Source of the DNA: Pseudomonadales bacterium | GTDB lineage: Bacteria; Pseudomonadota; Gammaproteobacteria; Pseudomonadales; Porticoccaceae | Direction: 5' to 3' | Assembly (NCBI GenBank): GCA_024234435.1 | Contig: JACKOF010000002.1 | Location: forward strand, 484,230-548,229 | DNA length: 64,000 bases | In this document: one piece after another, positions 8,637 through 18,288 of the stretch | Layout: every line of letters begins with the position of its first letter | Numbering within the stretch: the first letter of the stretch is position 1 | Position numbers and translations under genes: made by a program | Notes under the pieces: model-generated | Told to the model about the DNA's origin: nothing | Databases searched by the model: none | Seen by the model: the letters and a program-made list of their open reading frames with translations, nothing else

Positions 8637-9164
8637 ATGGCAGCAGATGAATTGAACTTGGGGAAAGACATGCCAGAAAACGGTGAAGAAGAAGTAGCTC
8701 CAGAGGCCAAGGGTGGAAAGAAAAAAATCATTATCCTGGTTGTGGCCGCTTTGTTAATAGGCGCTGGAGCCGCATTTTTCCTGATGAGTGGTGGTGATGA
8801 TGCCGAGCCAGAAGAGGTTGTTGAGAAGGTGGTGGTCGAGCAAGACCTTGACCCAATCTACTTTCCTCTGGCGCCCGCTTTTGTCGTTAACTACGAATAT
8901 GACGGTAAAGTCCGCTATGTACAGATGGAGCTGCAAATCATGTCTTACCATCAGGATGTGATCGATAAAGTGGAGGCGAATATGCCTGCTGTGAGGAACA
9001 GCCTGATTATGTTGTTTGGCTCGCAGGATTTTGATGAGCTGCGCACAGTGGAAGGCAAGGAAAAGCTCCGGGCGCAAGTTAAAAACAATATTCAGAAAGT
9101 GGTTAGATTAAAGGGTGATGCCAAGGTGGATGATGTTTTCTTTACCGCCTTCGTGATGCAGTAA
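8637..9164 (+). CDS. fliL: Flagellar basal body-associated protein FliL
   Basis: Single-pass inner-membrane protein (175 aa) that surrounds the stator and supports torque at the basal body. A short charged cytoplasmic N terminus is followed by one transmembrane helix at about 30-50 (KKIIILVVAALLIGAGAAFF). The periplasmic FliL domain has YFPLAPAFVVNY and a terminal VDDVFFTAFVMQ, the typical FliL ending. AGGAGGG at 8627-8633 leaves only three bases before the ATG, an unusually tight spacing. First gene of the fliLMNOPQR-flhB unit. Confidence 0.93.
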   Translation: MAADELNLGKDMPENGEEEVAPEAKGGKKKIIILVVAALLIGAGAAFFLMSGGDDAEPEEVVEKVVVEQDLDPIYFPLAPAFVVNYEYDGKVRYVQMELQIMSYHQDVIDKVEANMPAVRNSLIMLFGSQDFDELRTVEGKEKLRAQVKNNIQKVVRLKGDAKVDDVFFTAFVMQ

Positions 9165-9184
9165 CAAGTGGGTGACTACAGATA

Positions 9185-10171
9185 ATGGCGACTAAAGATG
9201 TGTTATCAGAGGGAGAGTTGGATGCGCTGATGGATAGCGTATCCGGTGGCGATGTGCCTCTGGAGGATATTGGTGATGGTCGCTCCTGTCAGCCGTTTGA
9301 TTTCAGTACTCGTGAGCAGGCACTGTTGGCGCAGATGCCTGCTCTGAGAACCATTAATGAAAAGCACTCGCAAGCTCTCGAGGGTGGTTTGTATTCCCTG
9401 TTCAAAATGACCTCCGAGGTGGCTGTTGCCGATATTAAATTGCGGAAGATTTCCGAAGTGCTTGCCGCTATTCCTGAGCCGTCAGCCATCAACGTTGTGA
9501 AAATCAAACCGTTTAATGGTAGTACGCTGGTTGTTCTGCCCGGCGAGTTGCTGTCATTTTTTGTTGATCAGTACTTCGGCGGTGCGCCTGGCTCAAATAC
9601 GGCTATGGCGGCCAGAGAAAATCTGACGCCGACGGAAAAACGTATCAGTGATGTTTTGCTGGACAAATTCATGTCAACGCTGGTTGAGGCATGGAAGGAA
9701 AAGATAGTCTTGTCCTGTGAGCTGGAGGCCTTTGAGGTCAATCCGGAGTTTTTACCGCCTTTGCCGCTGGGTGAGATGGCGATGCAATTCCAGTTTGAGA
9801 TTCGTGTGCTTGAGTGGAAGGGTGCTATTGACTGGGTGGTGCCTTATTCCGCACTTGAGCCCCTGCGCGGCAAGCTGGGTGATCCGGCCAAAAAACCATC
9901 GCCGAGGCAGAGTGATAAAAGCTGGGAAAATTATTTTCGGAACGAATTGCTCGGCGTTGATATTGAAGTGAGCGGTTTGTTTGCCTCAAGGCAGGCAAGC
10001 CTGGGTGATGTGCTCGCTTTTCAAATGGGTTCTATCGTGCCACTAAAACCGCCATCAGATGTTGCTGTGTGCATTGATGGGCAGCCTTTTTCAAGTGGTG
10101 AGTATGGTGTTGCGAATGGGCATAAAGCTATCCGGATAAAAGAAGTTTTCAGTTCTGATAGCCAGCCATAA
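9185..10171 (+). CDS. fliM: Flagellar motor switch protein FliM
   Basis: C-ring protein (328 aa) that receives phospho-CheY and sets rotation direction. The N-terminal CheY-binding peptide is present (LSEGELDALMDSV, residues 6-18). The CheC-like middle domain and the C-terminal SpoA domain (about 250-320, IEVSGLFASRQASLGDVLAFQMGSIVPL) follow. Because the CheY-docking motif is intact, a CheY is expected elsewhere in the genome even though none lies in this flagellar locus. Confidence 0.95.
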   Translation: MATKDVLSEGELDALMDSVSGGDVPLEDIGDGRSCQPFDFSTREQALLAQMPALRTINEKHSQALEGGLYSLFKMTSEVAVADIKLRKISEVLAAIPEPSAINVVKIKPFNGSTLVVLPGELLSFFVDQYFGGAPGSNTAMAARENLTPTEKRISDVLLDKFMSTLVEAWKEKIVLSCELEAFEVNPEFLPPLPLGEMAMQFQFEIRVLEWKGAIDWVVPYSALEPLRGKLGDPAKKPSPRQSDKSWENYFRNELLGVDIEVSGLFASRQASLGDVLAFQMGSIVPLKPPSDVAVCIDGQPFSSGEYGVANGHKAIRIKEVFSSDSQP

Positions 10172-10187
10172 GTTTACGGAGACGGGA

Positions 10188-10562
10188 ATGAGTGAAGATT
10201 TGGAAGGTGTAGTTGAGTCTGGTGACGAGTCCGTCAAGCAGCCTGAACCGTTGCCGGAGTTTGAGCAGCAACCGAATACGCCAAAGGCAGGTACTTCGGG
10301 GGAGATTAACCTGGAGGCTCTGATGGATGTGCCGGTGACGCTTTCGGTGGAGATTGGTCGCAGCAAGCTGCCAATAAAACAGTTGATCAGCCTGAACCAG
10401 GGCTCTGTGGTGGAGCTTGACCGGGAGGTTAGCGAGCCTCTGGATCTGATGGTGAACGGTACTCTTATTGCCCGCGGAGAGGTGGTAGTGGTTGACGGAC
10501 AGTTTGGTTTGAGGTTGATCGATATTGTCAGCCCCTCTGAGCGATTGAAGAAGCTGAAGTGA
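10188..10562 (+). CDS. fliN: Flagellar motor switch protein FliN
   Basis: C-ring component (124 aa) with an acidic, variable first 45 residues and a SpoA domain from about residue 47 (VPVTLSVEIGRSKLPIKQLI, GSVVELDREVSEPLDLMVNG, then GEVVVVDGQFGLRLIDI). It builds the lower C-ring with FliM and docks FliH. Sixteen bases separate it from fliM. Its stop TGA shares its last base with the fliO ATG. Confidence 0.95.
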   Translation: MSEDLEGVVESGDESVKQPEPLPEFEQQPNTPKAGTSGEINLEALMDVPVTLSVEIGRSKLPIKQLISLNQGSVVELDREVSEPLDLMVNGTLIARGEVVVVDGQFGLRLIDIVSPSERLKKLK

Positions 10563-11032
10563 TGAGAAACAGGGCGGCAATGAACCGTGTGGCAGCAATA
10601 TTCTTATTGTTGCCTGCTCTGCTGCTCGTTTTCCCCAGTGTGTATGGTGCAGAAGCAGTTGCTTCAAAAGACTTGTTGAGTGCAGGCTATTTCTTTCAGG
10701 TTTTTGGCTCTCTGCTGCTGGTCCTGGGGCTGGTGTTCGGGCTGCTGTTTTTGTTGAGAAAAATTAACGGGCTGCCGTCCGGCTCGAAAGCAACGATCCG
10801 CGTGCTTGGCTCGGTCCGTCTTGGTTCGCGCGAAAAAATGATATTGGTACAGGCGGGTGAGCAGCAACTTTTAATTGGTGTGGCGCCGGGCGGAATCAGT
10901 ACGCTGCACACTTTTGAAAAGCCCATTGAGGGGGTGGCAGACCCTGCTGCCTTACCGGGCGGAGTTAAATCCGGGATTGATTTTGCTTCGCTACTGGGTA
11001 AGTCAAAGAAAGCAGATGGTGATCCTCAGTGA
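10562..11032 (+). CDS. fliO: Flagellar biosynthesis protein FliO
   Basis: Membrane scaffold (156 aa) needed for assembly of the FliP ring. An N-terminal hydrophobic segment (residues 8-28, signal-like) precedes a transmembrane helix near 45-65 (FGSLLLVLGLVFGLLFLLRK). The cytoplasmic FliO domain follows (VLGSVRLGSREKMILVQAGEQQLLIGV), diagnostic for the family. The ATG at 10562 overlaps the fliN stop; a GTG at 10559 is possible. The end overlaps the fliP GTG start by four bases. Confidence 0.9.
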   Translation: MRNRAAMNRVAAIFLLLPALLLVFPSVYGAEAVASKDLLSAGYFFQVFGSLLLVLGLVFGLLFLLRKINGLPSGSKATIRVLGSVRLGSREKMILVQAGEQQLLIGVAPGGISTLHTFEKPIEGVADPAALPGGVKSGIDFASLLGKSKKADGDPQ

Positions 11033-11775
11033 AGTTTCTTGGTTGCGGTTTTTGGCTGGCAATACTATTGCTGATGCCTGAGTTTGCACTTGCCGATGCA
11101 AGTATCCCCCTTCTGACCGTGCAGCCGGATGGCAATGGTGGCAGCAGTTATTCGGCCAGTATTCAGATTCTGTTGCTGATGACACTCTTGAGCCTGCTGC
11201 CCGCAGCGCTCATTACCATGACGTCATTCACCAGAGTATTGGTGGTGCTGGCTATTTTGCGACAGGCACTGGGCACCGCCCAAACGCCTTCGAATCAGAT
11301 TCTTTTGGGGTTGGCGCTATTCCTCAGTCTCTTCATTATGGCGCCGGTACTGGAGAAGGCCTACGACTCGGGATTAAAGCCTTACATGGATGAAACCATG
11401 GAGTTTAACGAGGCGTTTGAGCACGCCAAGTTGCCGTTCAGGGAGTTTATGCTTGGACAAACCCGTGAAGCAGACCTGATGATGTTCGCCGAGCTCGGTG
11501 GTTACGACGGCTTTCAGAGTGAAGATGATGTGCCGATGAAGGTGTTGTTACCTTCATTCCTGACCAGTGAGCTAAAAACCGCTTTTCAGATTGGCTTTCT
11601 GGTGTTTATCCCCTTTCTGGTGATCGATTTGGTGGTAGCCAGTGTGCTGATGTCGATGGGTATGATGATGCTGTCTCCCATGTTGATCTCGCTACCGTTC
11701 AAAATCATGCTGTTTGTGCTGATCGATGGCTGGTCATTAATTGTTGGCACTCTTGCGGCGAGTTTCGTCACCTGA
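11029..11775 (+). CDS. fliP: Flagellar export gate protein FliP (GTG start)
   Basis: Core subunit (248 aa) of the FliPQR export gate. An N-terminal cleavable signal peptide is visible (MKFLGCGFWLAILLLMPEFALA), which fixes the GTG start at 11029. The FliP hallmarks follow: MTSFTRVLVVLAILRQALGTAQTPSNQILLGLALFL with helices, and the C-terminal pair FQIGFLVFIPFLVIDLVVASVLMSMGMMMLSP. The start overlaps the fliO stop (GTGA). Confidence 0.95.
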   Translation: MKFLGCGFWLAILLLMPEFALADASIPLLTVQPDGNGGSSYSASIQILLLMTLLSLLPAALITMTSFTRVLVVLAILRQALGTAQTPSNQILLGLALFLSLFIMAPVLEKAYDSGLKPYMDETMEFNEAFEHAKLPFREFMLGQTREADLMMFAELGGYDGFQSEDDVPMKVLLPSFLTSELKTAFQIGFLVFIPFLVIDLVVASVLMSMGMMMLSPMLISLPFKIMLFVLIDGWSLIVGTLAASFVT

Positions 11776-11835
11776 CGTTACCCGCTCAATTGGGGCCTTT
11801 CAGTTAACAGAGTTGCCGTTGCCGGAGGTAAATAA

Positions 11836-12105
11836 ATGACACCTGAAGCTGTATTGGATATTGGTCGAGAAGCGCTCTATCTGACAGCGTTGCTGGCCGC
11901 GCCGCTGTTACTGTCTGCGCTTGCTGTCGGCTTGCTGGTTGGTGTATTTCAGGCGGCTACGCAAATTCAGGAAATGACGCTGAGTTTTATTCCGAAGTTG
12001 ATTATTCTGGTGTTTGCGCTGTTGATTGCGGGCCCCTGGATGCTGCGCATGCTCACCGAGTTTACGTTGCAATTGTTCAATGATATTCCGGGAATTCTGA
12101 GGTAG
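11836..12105 (+). CDS. fliQ: Flagellar export gate protein FliQ
   Basis: Small two-helix export-gate subunit (89 aa, the usual family length). Transmembrane segments lie at about 16-38 (LTALLAAPLLLSALAVGLLVG) and 52-74 (FIPKLIILVFALLIAGPWML). The motif VGVFQAATQIQEMTLSFIPK between them is characteristic. GGAGG at 11824-11828 precedes the ATG. Confidence 0.95.
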   Translation: MTPEAVLDIGREALYLTALLAAPLLLSALAVGLLVGVFQAATQIQEMTLSFIPKLIILVFALLIAGPWMLRMLTEFTLQLFNDIPGILR

Positions 12106-12112
12106 CTGACAG

Positions 12113-12880
12113 ATGTTTACTGCGCAGCAACTGGTTGGCTGGATTGAAGGCTATTACTGGCCGTTTTTGAGGTTGTCGGCAATGCTTCTGGCATCGCCGG
12201 TGTTCAGCGCTTCTTCTTTCCCTGTACGGGGTCGTATTTTACTGGCGGTGCTGGTCACAGCTCTGGTTGCGCCGTCATTGCCAGCATTTCCTGACATTGA
12301 CCCCTTTGGTCCGGAAGGAATACTCATATCCGGGCAACAAATTGTTATTGGTCTGGCGATGGGGTTTGTTGTGCAAATGATTTTCGGTGCTGTGGTGATC
12401 GCCGGGCAGTCGTTGGCCATGACCATGGGGCTGGGTTTTGCCATGTCGGTTGATCCGCAAAATGGTGTTCAGGTACCGGTTTTGAGTCAGTTTTATGTGA
12501 TTCTGGCGACATTGATTTTTCTGGCGCTGGACGCTCACCTGATTCTTATAGAGTTGCTGGTGCAGAGCTTTACCTTGTTGCCAGTAGGTTTTGCCGGTTG
12601 GGATAACGGTTTTGCATGGAATGTAGTGATCTGGGGAAGCCAGATGTTCATGAATGCCCTGTTACTGGCAATCCCGGCATTGACGGCGGTGCTGCTGATC
12701 AATGTCGCGTTTGGGGTGATTACACGTGCTGCTCCCCAGTTGAATATTTTTGCAGTGGGTTTTCCGGTCACCATTATGGCCGGGTTTTTGTTCATTTTGT
12801 TGTCCTTGCCAACCACGCTTGATTTGCTAACCGAGATGTTTGATGCGGGATTGTTGCAGGCTCTGGATATGTTTCGGTGA
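12113..12880 (+). CDS. fliR: Flagellar export gate protein FliR
   Basis: Third subunit (255 aa) of the FliPQR gate, with about six hydrophobic segments. The family motif FLRLSAMLLASPVFSASSFPVRGRILLA is near the start. AGQSLAMTMGLGFAMSVDPQNGVQVPVLSQFY is in the middle, and RAAPQLNIFAVGFPVTI is near the end. Only seven bases separate it from fliQ, and flhB follows after 47 bases. Confidence 0.94.
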   Translation: MFTAQQLVGWIEGYYWPFLRLSAMLLASPVFSASSFPVRGRILLAVLVTALVAPSLPAFPDIDPFGPEGILISGQQIVIGLAMGFVVQMIFGAVVIAGQSLAMTMGLGFAMSVDPQNGVQVPVLSQFYVILATLIFLALDAHLILIELLVQSFTLLPVGFAGWDNGFAWNVVIWGSQMFMNALLLAIPALTAVLLINVAFGVITRAAPQLNIFAVGFPVTIMAGFLFILLSLPTTLDLLTEMFDAGLLQALDMFR

Positions 12881-12927
12881 AAACCGTTTCCGGACATGAA
12901 AAATTTAACAGGCCCTAGAGAACTGTT

Positions 12928-14055
12928 ATGGCAGAAAATCAGAGTTCATTAGAACGCACCGAACAGCCTACCGAACGGCGGAAAAAGGAATCCCGCAAGA
13001 AGGGCCAGGTTCCCCGGTCACGCGAGCTAAACACCATGCTGTCACTGGTTATTGGCGCTTTAGGGCTGGTGATTATGGGCGGCTCGATGGCCGCTGAATT
13101 CGGTGAGCTGTTTCAGTCGGTGTTGAGCTTTGAGCGCCCTCTGGCCTACGACAAAGAGATAGTTGCGGTACGCCTTGTCAGCGTATTGCTGTCATCCCTG
13201 CTGATTCTGTTGCCATTTTTTGGGGTCATGATCGTCGCTGCGTTTGCCGGCCCTCTGGCAATGGGTGGTTGGTCATTCAGCCCTTCAGCAATGGCGTTCA
13301 AACTGGAGAAACTAAGCCCTCTGAAAGGCATCAAACGGGTTTTTTCTGCCAAGGGGCTGCTGGAGCTGTTTAAGGCGTTGTTCAAGTTTCTGCTGCTGAG
13401 TACAGCTGCCGCAATACTGTTCAGTCTTTCCAGTGAAAAAATTCTTCAGCTGGGTGGCTTGCCTGCATTGCAGGCTTTTACGGAAGCCAGCCGGTTTTTG
13501 GTTTGGAGTCTGTTGGTCATCAGTGCGGCCATGATTTTTATTGTGATATTTGATGTGCCGTTTGAAATCTGGAATCACAACCGGCAACTGAAAATGACCA
13601 AGCAGGAAGTCAAGGACGAGATGAAAGAAACAGAGGGGCGGCCAGAGGTGAAGGGTCGTATTCGCACATTGCAGCGGGAAATGTCTCAGCGTCGGATGAT
13701 GGATGCGGTGCCTACGGCCGATGTGGTGATTACCAACCCGACGCACTTTTCGGTGGCGCTCAAATATGATGATGTGCCGGGAGCTGCCCCGAAGGTGGTG
13801 GCCAAAGGGCGAGATTTGGTGGCATTGAAAATCCGCACCTTGGCAAACGAGCATGATGTGGCAATTTTTTCTGCACCGCCGCTGGCCCGAGCACTTTATG
13901 CCACCACCGAGATTGGTGATGAAATTCCGCAGAATCTTTATGTCGCCGTCGCCAAGGTGCTGGCGTACGTGTACCAGTTGCGTACGGCTAGCAGTTCTAC
14001 CTATACGCAGAGACCAAATGACATAGAAGTACCAGAAGAGTATCGGGATCTTTAG
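12928..14055 (+). CDS. flhB: Flagellar export switch protein FlhB
   Basis: Inner-membrane protein (375 aa) that switches export from hook to filament substrates after self-cleavage. The basic N terminus TEQPTERRKKESRKKGQVPRS, four hydrophobic segments, and the cytoplasmic domain with autocleavage motif N270-P-T-H273 are all present. FliK acts on this domain. The segment after NPTH (VALKYDD to VLAYVYQL) is closely echoed by the stand-alone gene at 23681-23962. Confidence 0.96.
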   Translation: MAENQSSLERTEQPTERRKKESRKKGQVPRSRELNTMLSLVIGALGLVIMGGSMAAEFGELFQSVLSFERPLAYDKEIVAVRLVSVLLSSLLILLPFFGVMIVAAFAGPLAMGGWSFSPSAMAFKLEKLSPLKGIKRVFSAKGLLELFKALFKFLLLSTAAAILFSLSSEKILQLGGLPALQAFTEASRFLVWSLLVISAAMIFIVIFDVPFEIWNHNRQLKMTKQEVKDEMKETEGRPEVKGRIRTLQREMSQRRMMDAVPTADVVITNPTHFSVALKYDDVPGAAPKVVAKGRDLVALKIRTLANEHDVAIFSAPPLARALYATTEIGDEIPQNLYVAVAKVLAYVYQLRTASSSTYTQRPNDIEVPEEYRDL

Positions 14056-14112
14056 GGATGAAAGACCGACGAGGATCGAGAGTAAGTGAACATGTTGTGG
14101 AGTGTGAAATAG

Positions 14113-16212
14113 ATGGCTAACAATCCAGCTGCGGACAGTACGACAGCTCCGGGAGGGTTTAATTTTTCCGTTCTCTCGGGAATGGGCACCCCTGTGCTGA
14201 TGTTCCTGATGTTGATCATGATGGTGCTGCCGCTGCCGCCTTTTGCACTGGATTTAATGTTCACCTTCAATATCGCTCTGGCAATGATCGTGTTATTGGC
14301 GTCAGTGTATTCAGATCGCCCTCTGGATTTTGCAATGTTTCCAACGGTGTTGCTGATTGCAACATTGCTCCGCCTGGCGCTGAACGTGGCCAGTACCCGG
14401 GTAGTTCTGCTTGAGGGTCATGGGGGTACGGGTGCGGCAGGGCGAGTGATTCAGGCGTTCGGTGAATTTGTGGTTGGCGGCAGTTACACCGTTGGAATCG
14501 TGGTATTTGCGATTCTGGTGATTATCAATTTTGTGGTGGTGACCAAGGGTGCTGGCCGTATTTCGGAAGTAACTGCACGTTTTACTCTGGATGCCATGCC
14601 CGGCAAGCAGATGGCCATTGATGCGGATCTTAATGCGGGCCTGATTACTCAGGAAGAAGCGTTGCGGCGTCGCGATGATGTTTCCAGAGAGTCTGATTTT
14701 TATGGCGCGATGGATGGTGCCAGTAAGTTCGTGCGCGGTGATGCCGTCGCCGGGATCCTGATTCTGTTCATTAATATCATTGGCGGTTTTTCGGTTGGGG
14801 TGTTGCAGCACAACCTGAGTGCAGGCGAGGCAGCTCACAACTATGTGTTGTTGACGATAGGTGATGGCCTGGTGGCGCAGATTCCATCGCTGCTGCTGTC
14901 AACGGCGGCTGCGATTATTGTGACACGAGTATCAGGCTCCCAGAATATGGGAGATGCTGTGATCACACAGCTGTTTAGCAATCCCAGGGTGTTGTTTATT
15001 GCGGGAGGATTGATTGGCATTATGGGATTGGTGCCTGGAATGCCGAATTTGGTGTTTCTTACCCTGGCGGCGGCAATGTGTGCTCTGGGGTATCTTCAGC
15101 ACCAGAAACAACAGGTTGAGTTATTGCCGGTTGAGCCGGAGCCGACAGAACGGCCTGCGGAACCAAAAGATTTGAGCTGGGATGATGTCACTCCGGTTGA
15201 TGAGATTGGACTGGAAGTCGGTTACCGGTTGATATCGCTGGTGGACAAGAAACAGGGTGGTGAATTGCTGGGCCGGATCAAGGGGGTCCGCAAAAAGCTG
15301 TCTCAGGAATTGGGTTTTCTGATTCATTCCGTTCACATCCGGGATAACCTCGATCTGTCGCCGAATGAATACCGCATCAGCTTTCATGATGTTGCGGTTG
15401 GTCAGGGAGAAGTTTTTCCCGGCAAGGAGCTGGCCATTAATCCTGGACAAGTTCATGGTCAGCTGGATGGCGTGGCAACCAAGGATCCGACATTTGGTCT
15501 TGATGCCGTCTGGGTCGATACTTCTCAGCGTGACGATGCTCAGGCTATGGGCTACACCGTGGTGGATTGCGGTACGGTGGTCGCCACCCATCTCAGTCAG
15601 CTCATTAAAAACTATGCCCACGAGCTGATTGGTCAGGACGCTGTGCAGCAGTTGCTGGACAAACTTGCCCAGTCGTCACCCAAGCTGGTGGAGAATCTGG
15701 TGCCCAAGCTGCTGGGTCTGGGTGAGGTAACCAAGGTTATGCAAAATCTTCTGGAGGAAGGTATTCCCATCCGCGATGTCCGAACAATAGCCGAAGCTTT
15801 GGCGGAGCATGGTGCGAAGAGTCAGGATACTGACACTTTGACCAGTCAGGTGAGGATCGCGCTTGGGCGGGTAATCTTCCAGACAGTCAATGGTGTCGGG
15901 GGTGAGATGTCTGTTATGACGCTAGACTCACAATTGGAACAGATCTTGCAAAGTGCTATACAGGGAGTGCCTGGCGGCTTGGAGCCATCCCTGATTGAGA
16001 GTGTGATCAATCAGATTGTGCAGGCCTCGGCAAAGATAGAGGCTGAGGCTAAAGCGCCGGTGTTACTGGTGGCGAGTGGTATTCGCCGGTTCCTGTCGAG
16101 GCTGTTGGGAGGCAGGATGGAGAGTCTCTATATTCTTGCTTATGAAGAGATCCCGGCAGACAAGAATATTAAGGTGGTGGCAACCATCGGGAGTGGCCAG
16201 CCGCAGTTATGA
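14113..16212 (+). CDS. flhA: Flagellar export apparatus protein FlhA
   Basis: Export-gate component (699 aa) with eight N-terminal transmembrane helices and a large cytoplasmic domain (from about 345) that forms the substrate-docking nonamer ring. The FHIPEP signature region is seen at FPTVLLIATLLRLALNVASTRVVL (about 76-99). The cytoplasmic loop RFTLDAMPGKQMAIDADLNAG and IPSLLLSTAAAIIVTR are also present. Length matches the family. It begins the flhA-flhF-fleN-fliA section, 57 bases after flhB. Confidence 0.96.
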   Translation: MANNPAADSTTAPGGFNFSVLSGMGTPVLMFLMLIMMVLPLPPFALDLMFTFNIALAMIVLLASVYSDRPLDFAMFPTVLLIATLLRLALNVASTRVVLLEGHGGTGAAGRVIQAFGEFVVGGSYTVGIVVFAILVIINFVVVTKGAGRISEVTARFTLDAMPGKQMAIDADLNAGLITQEEALRRRDDVSRESDFYGAMDGASKFVRGDAVAGILILFINIIGGFSVGVLQHNLSAGEAAHNYVLLTIGDGLVAQIPSLLLSTAAAIIVTRVSGSQNMGDAVITQLFSNPRVLFIAGGLIGIMGLVPGMPNLVFLTLAAAMCALGYLQHQKQQVELLPVEPEPTERPAEPKDLSWDDVTPVDEIGLEVGYRLISLVDKKQGGELLGRIKGVRKKLSQELGFLIHSVHIRDNLDLSPNEYRISFHDVAVGQGEVFPGKELAINPGQVHGQLDGVATKDPTFGLDAVWVDTSQRDDAQAMGYTVVDCGTVVATHLSQLIKNYAHELIGQDAVQQLLDKLAQSSPKLVENLVPKLLGLGEVTKVMQNLLEEGIPIRDVRTIAEALAEHGAKSQDTDTLTSQVRIALGRVIFQTVNGVGGEMSVMTLDSQLEQILQSAIQGVPGGLEPSLIESVINQIVQASAKIEAEAKAPVLLVASGIRRFLSRLLGGRMESLYILAYEEIPADKNIKVVATIGSGQPQL

Positions 16213-16261
16213 GGCGGGCTTTGAAGGGTAACAGAATTTGGAATAGTGGGAAGGTTGGGTA

Positions 16262-17416
16262 ATGAAAATTAAACGTTTCCTGAGCAAGGACAGTCGCAGC
16301 GCAATGGCGCAAGTGCGGGCAGAAATGGGGCCGGATGCGGTGATACTGTCCAATAAAAAAATTGACGGGCAGATTGAGCTGGTCGCAGCGATGGACTTTG
16401 ATGAGCACGCACTGCGGGAGAAAGCGGCAGCAGAAGCAGCTGTGCCCCTGAGTGTGGATGAGTCACGAAAGTCCGACGAGAGTCCAACACTCAATGAATT
16501 ACAGCGTGAACTGGGCAAGCTGAGAAGTATGCTGGAAGGCGAGTTATCCCAGCTGGCCTGGCGAGAAATGGCGGGGCAGCCGTCGGTGAAAGCAGCGCTC
16601 TATAACCGGCTGATCAAACTGGGTCTTTCCCGCTCGCTTTGTGGTGCAATCGTGGACAAATTACCTGCCAAGGGCGACCTGGAACAAATCTGGAAAAAGG
16701 CGCTGGCCATACTTGCCCGGCAAGTATCGGTGATTTCCGGGGATAGTCTGTTGAATGAAGGTGGTATTTTGGCTCTGGTAGGTTCTACCGGGGTTGGCAA
16801 GACAACGACGATCGCCAAGCTGGCTGCACGCTTTGTCCTGCGGCATGGCAATAAACAGGTCGCGCTTATTACCACGGACCGCTACCGCATTGGTGGTCAG
16901 GAGCAGCTGCAAACCTTTGCGAATTACCTCAGCATCCCGATGATCGTGGCAACCGACACGGCCCAACTGAAAGCTGCGCTTGATGAGCTGTCTTCAAGAA
17001 AGCTGGTGTTGATTGATACGGCAGGTATGAGTCAGCGGGATGTTCGGCTCTATGAGCAATTCAGAACGCTCAATTCAGTGGGTTACGATATTGATACTTA
17101 TGTTGTGTTGTCTGCTACAGCACAAAACGGCGCTATTAACGAGGTGATCAAGGTCTTTGGCAAGGATGCTTTGGCCGGAGCCATGATCTCCAAGATCGAT
17201 GAGTCAGTTGAGCTGGGTGGGGTGCTGGATGCGGTTATTAAAAACCGCCTTAAGCTGGGGTATTTCAGTATTGGCCAGCGAGTGCCGGAAGATCTGTTGC
17301 CGGCCAGGGTGGAGTACCTGATTGCCAAAGCGCTGGAGGTGTCTGAAATTAAAGCTTCAATTGGCGAAAAAAACAGTCACAATAGGTTGTCAGAAAATCA
17401 TTCATTAGCGGTATAA
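16262..17416 (+). CDS. flhF: Flagellar placement GTPase FlhF
   Basis: SRP-family GTPase (384 aa) that positions the flagellum at the pole. A variable N-terminal B domain is followed by an NG domain with P-loop GSTGVGKTT (174-182), TTDRYRIGGQEQL, and DTAGMSQRD as the G3 motif. The pairing with fleN (FlhG) directly downstream is the standard arrangement for polar flagella with controlled number, so the organism is probably polarly flagellated (inference). Confidence 0.95.
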   Translation: MKIKRFLSKDSRSAMAQVRAEMGPDAVILSNKKIDGQIELVAAMDFDEHALREKAAAEAAVPLSVDESRKSDESPTLNELQRELGKLRSMLEGELSQLAWREMAGQPSVKAALYNRLIKLGLSRSLCGAIVDKLPAKGDLEQIWKKALAILARQVSVISGDSLLNEGGILALVGSTGVGKTTTIAKLAARFVLRHGNKQVALITTDRYRIGGQEQLQTFANYLSIPMIVATDTAQLKAALDELSSRKLVLIDTAGMSQRDVRLYEQFRTLNSVGYDIDTYVVLSATAQNGAINEVIKVFGKDALAGAMISKIDESVELGGVLDAVIKNRLKLGYFSIGQRVPEDLLPARVEYLIAKALEVSEIKASIGEKNSHNRLSENHSLAV

Positions 17417-17423
17417 AATATCA

Positions 17424-18278
17424 ATGATTAACCAGGCTCAGGGGCTTCAACAACTATCGACACCATCCCCCATCAACGTTATTGCTGTGACAAGTGGCAA
17501 GGGTGGGGTTGGCAAGACTAATGTTTCGGTAAACCTGGCAGTCAGTCTTGCTGCTCAGGGACAGTCGGTTATTTTATTTGATGCCGATTTGGGGTTGGCC
17601 AATGTGGATATTGCTTTGGGCTTAAAGCCTGAATATGACATTCGCCATGTTTTGTCTGGTGAGCGAACGCTGGAAGAGATTCTGCTGGAAGGGCCGAATG
17701 GGGTCAAAATAGTACCTGCGTCATCAGGTGTATCTGAAATGGCTAATTTGGCACCCGAGCAGCAGGCCGGTCTGGTTCGTGCCTTCAGTGAGCTGACGCT
17801 GCCTGTGGATACTCTGATTGTAGATACTGGTGCGGGTATAGAGCCAGCCGTGCTGACTTTTGCCAGTGCCTGCCAGGAAATTATTGTGGTGATTTGTGAT
17901 GAGCCAACTTCGATCACCGATGCCTACGCCTTGATCAAGGTGCTCAACAGGGATTGTGGCGTGCAGCGCTTTCAGGTGCTTGCCAACATGGTGGACGATG
18001 AAGCGCAGGGGCGCCAGTTATTTGAAAAAATAAGCCGGGTTGCGGATCGCTTTCTCGATATTCATTTGGGTTATGTGGGGGCGATTCCCCGTGACGACTT
18101 CCTGCGAAAGGCTGTACAGCAGCAAAACCCGGTTGTGCAGTCCTACCCGCGCAGTCGGTCAGCAAAGGCTCTGGTGGCACTTGCCAAAACGGTAGAAAAG
18201 CAATTCTCTCCTCAGCAGAGTACGGGCGGGCTGGGATTCTTTGTTGAACGATTGATTGAAAACGGGCGTATTGGATAG
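17424..18278 (+). CDS. fleN: Flagellar number regulator FleN/FlhG (MinD-like ATPase)
   Basis: ParA/MinD-family ATPase (284 aa) that limits flagellar number by restraining the master regulator and FlhF. The deviant Walker A GKGGVGKT is at 25-32 with the MinD-type Lys26. DADLGLANVDIALGL and the Walker B-like LIVDTGAG follow. Seven bases separate it from flhF. The C terminus (LGFFVERLIEN) resembles the short tail of FleN. Confidence 0.94.
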   Translation: MINQAQGLQQLSTPSPINVIAVTSGKGGVGKTNVSVNLAVSLAAQGQSVILFDADLGLANVDIALGLKPEYDIRHVLSGERTLEEILLEGPNGVKIVPASSGVSEMANLAPEQQAGLVRAFSELTLPVDTLIVDTGAGIEPAVLTFASACQEIIVVICDEPTSITDAYALIKVLNRDCGVQRFQVLANMVDDEAQGRQLFEKISRVADRFLDIHLGYVGAIPRDDFLRKAVQQQNPVVQSYPRSRSAKALVALAKTVEKQFSPQQSTGGLGFFVERLIENGRIG

Positions 18279-18288
18279 GGATCCGGCC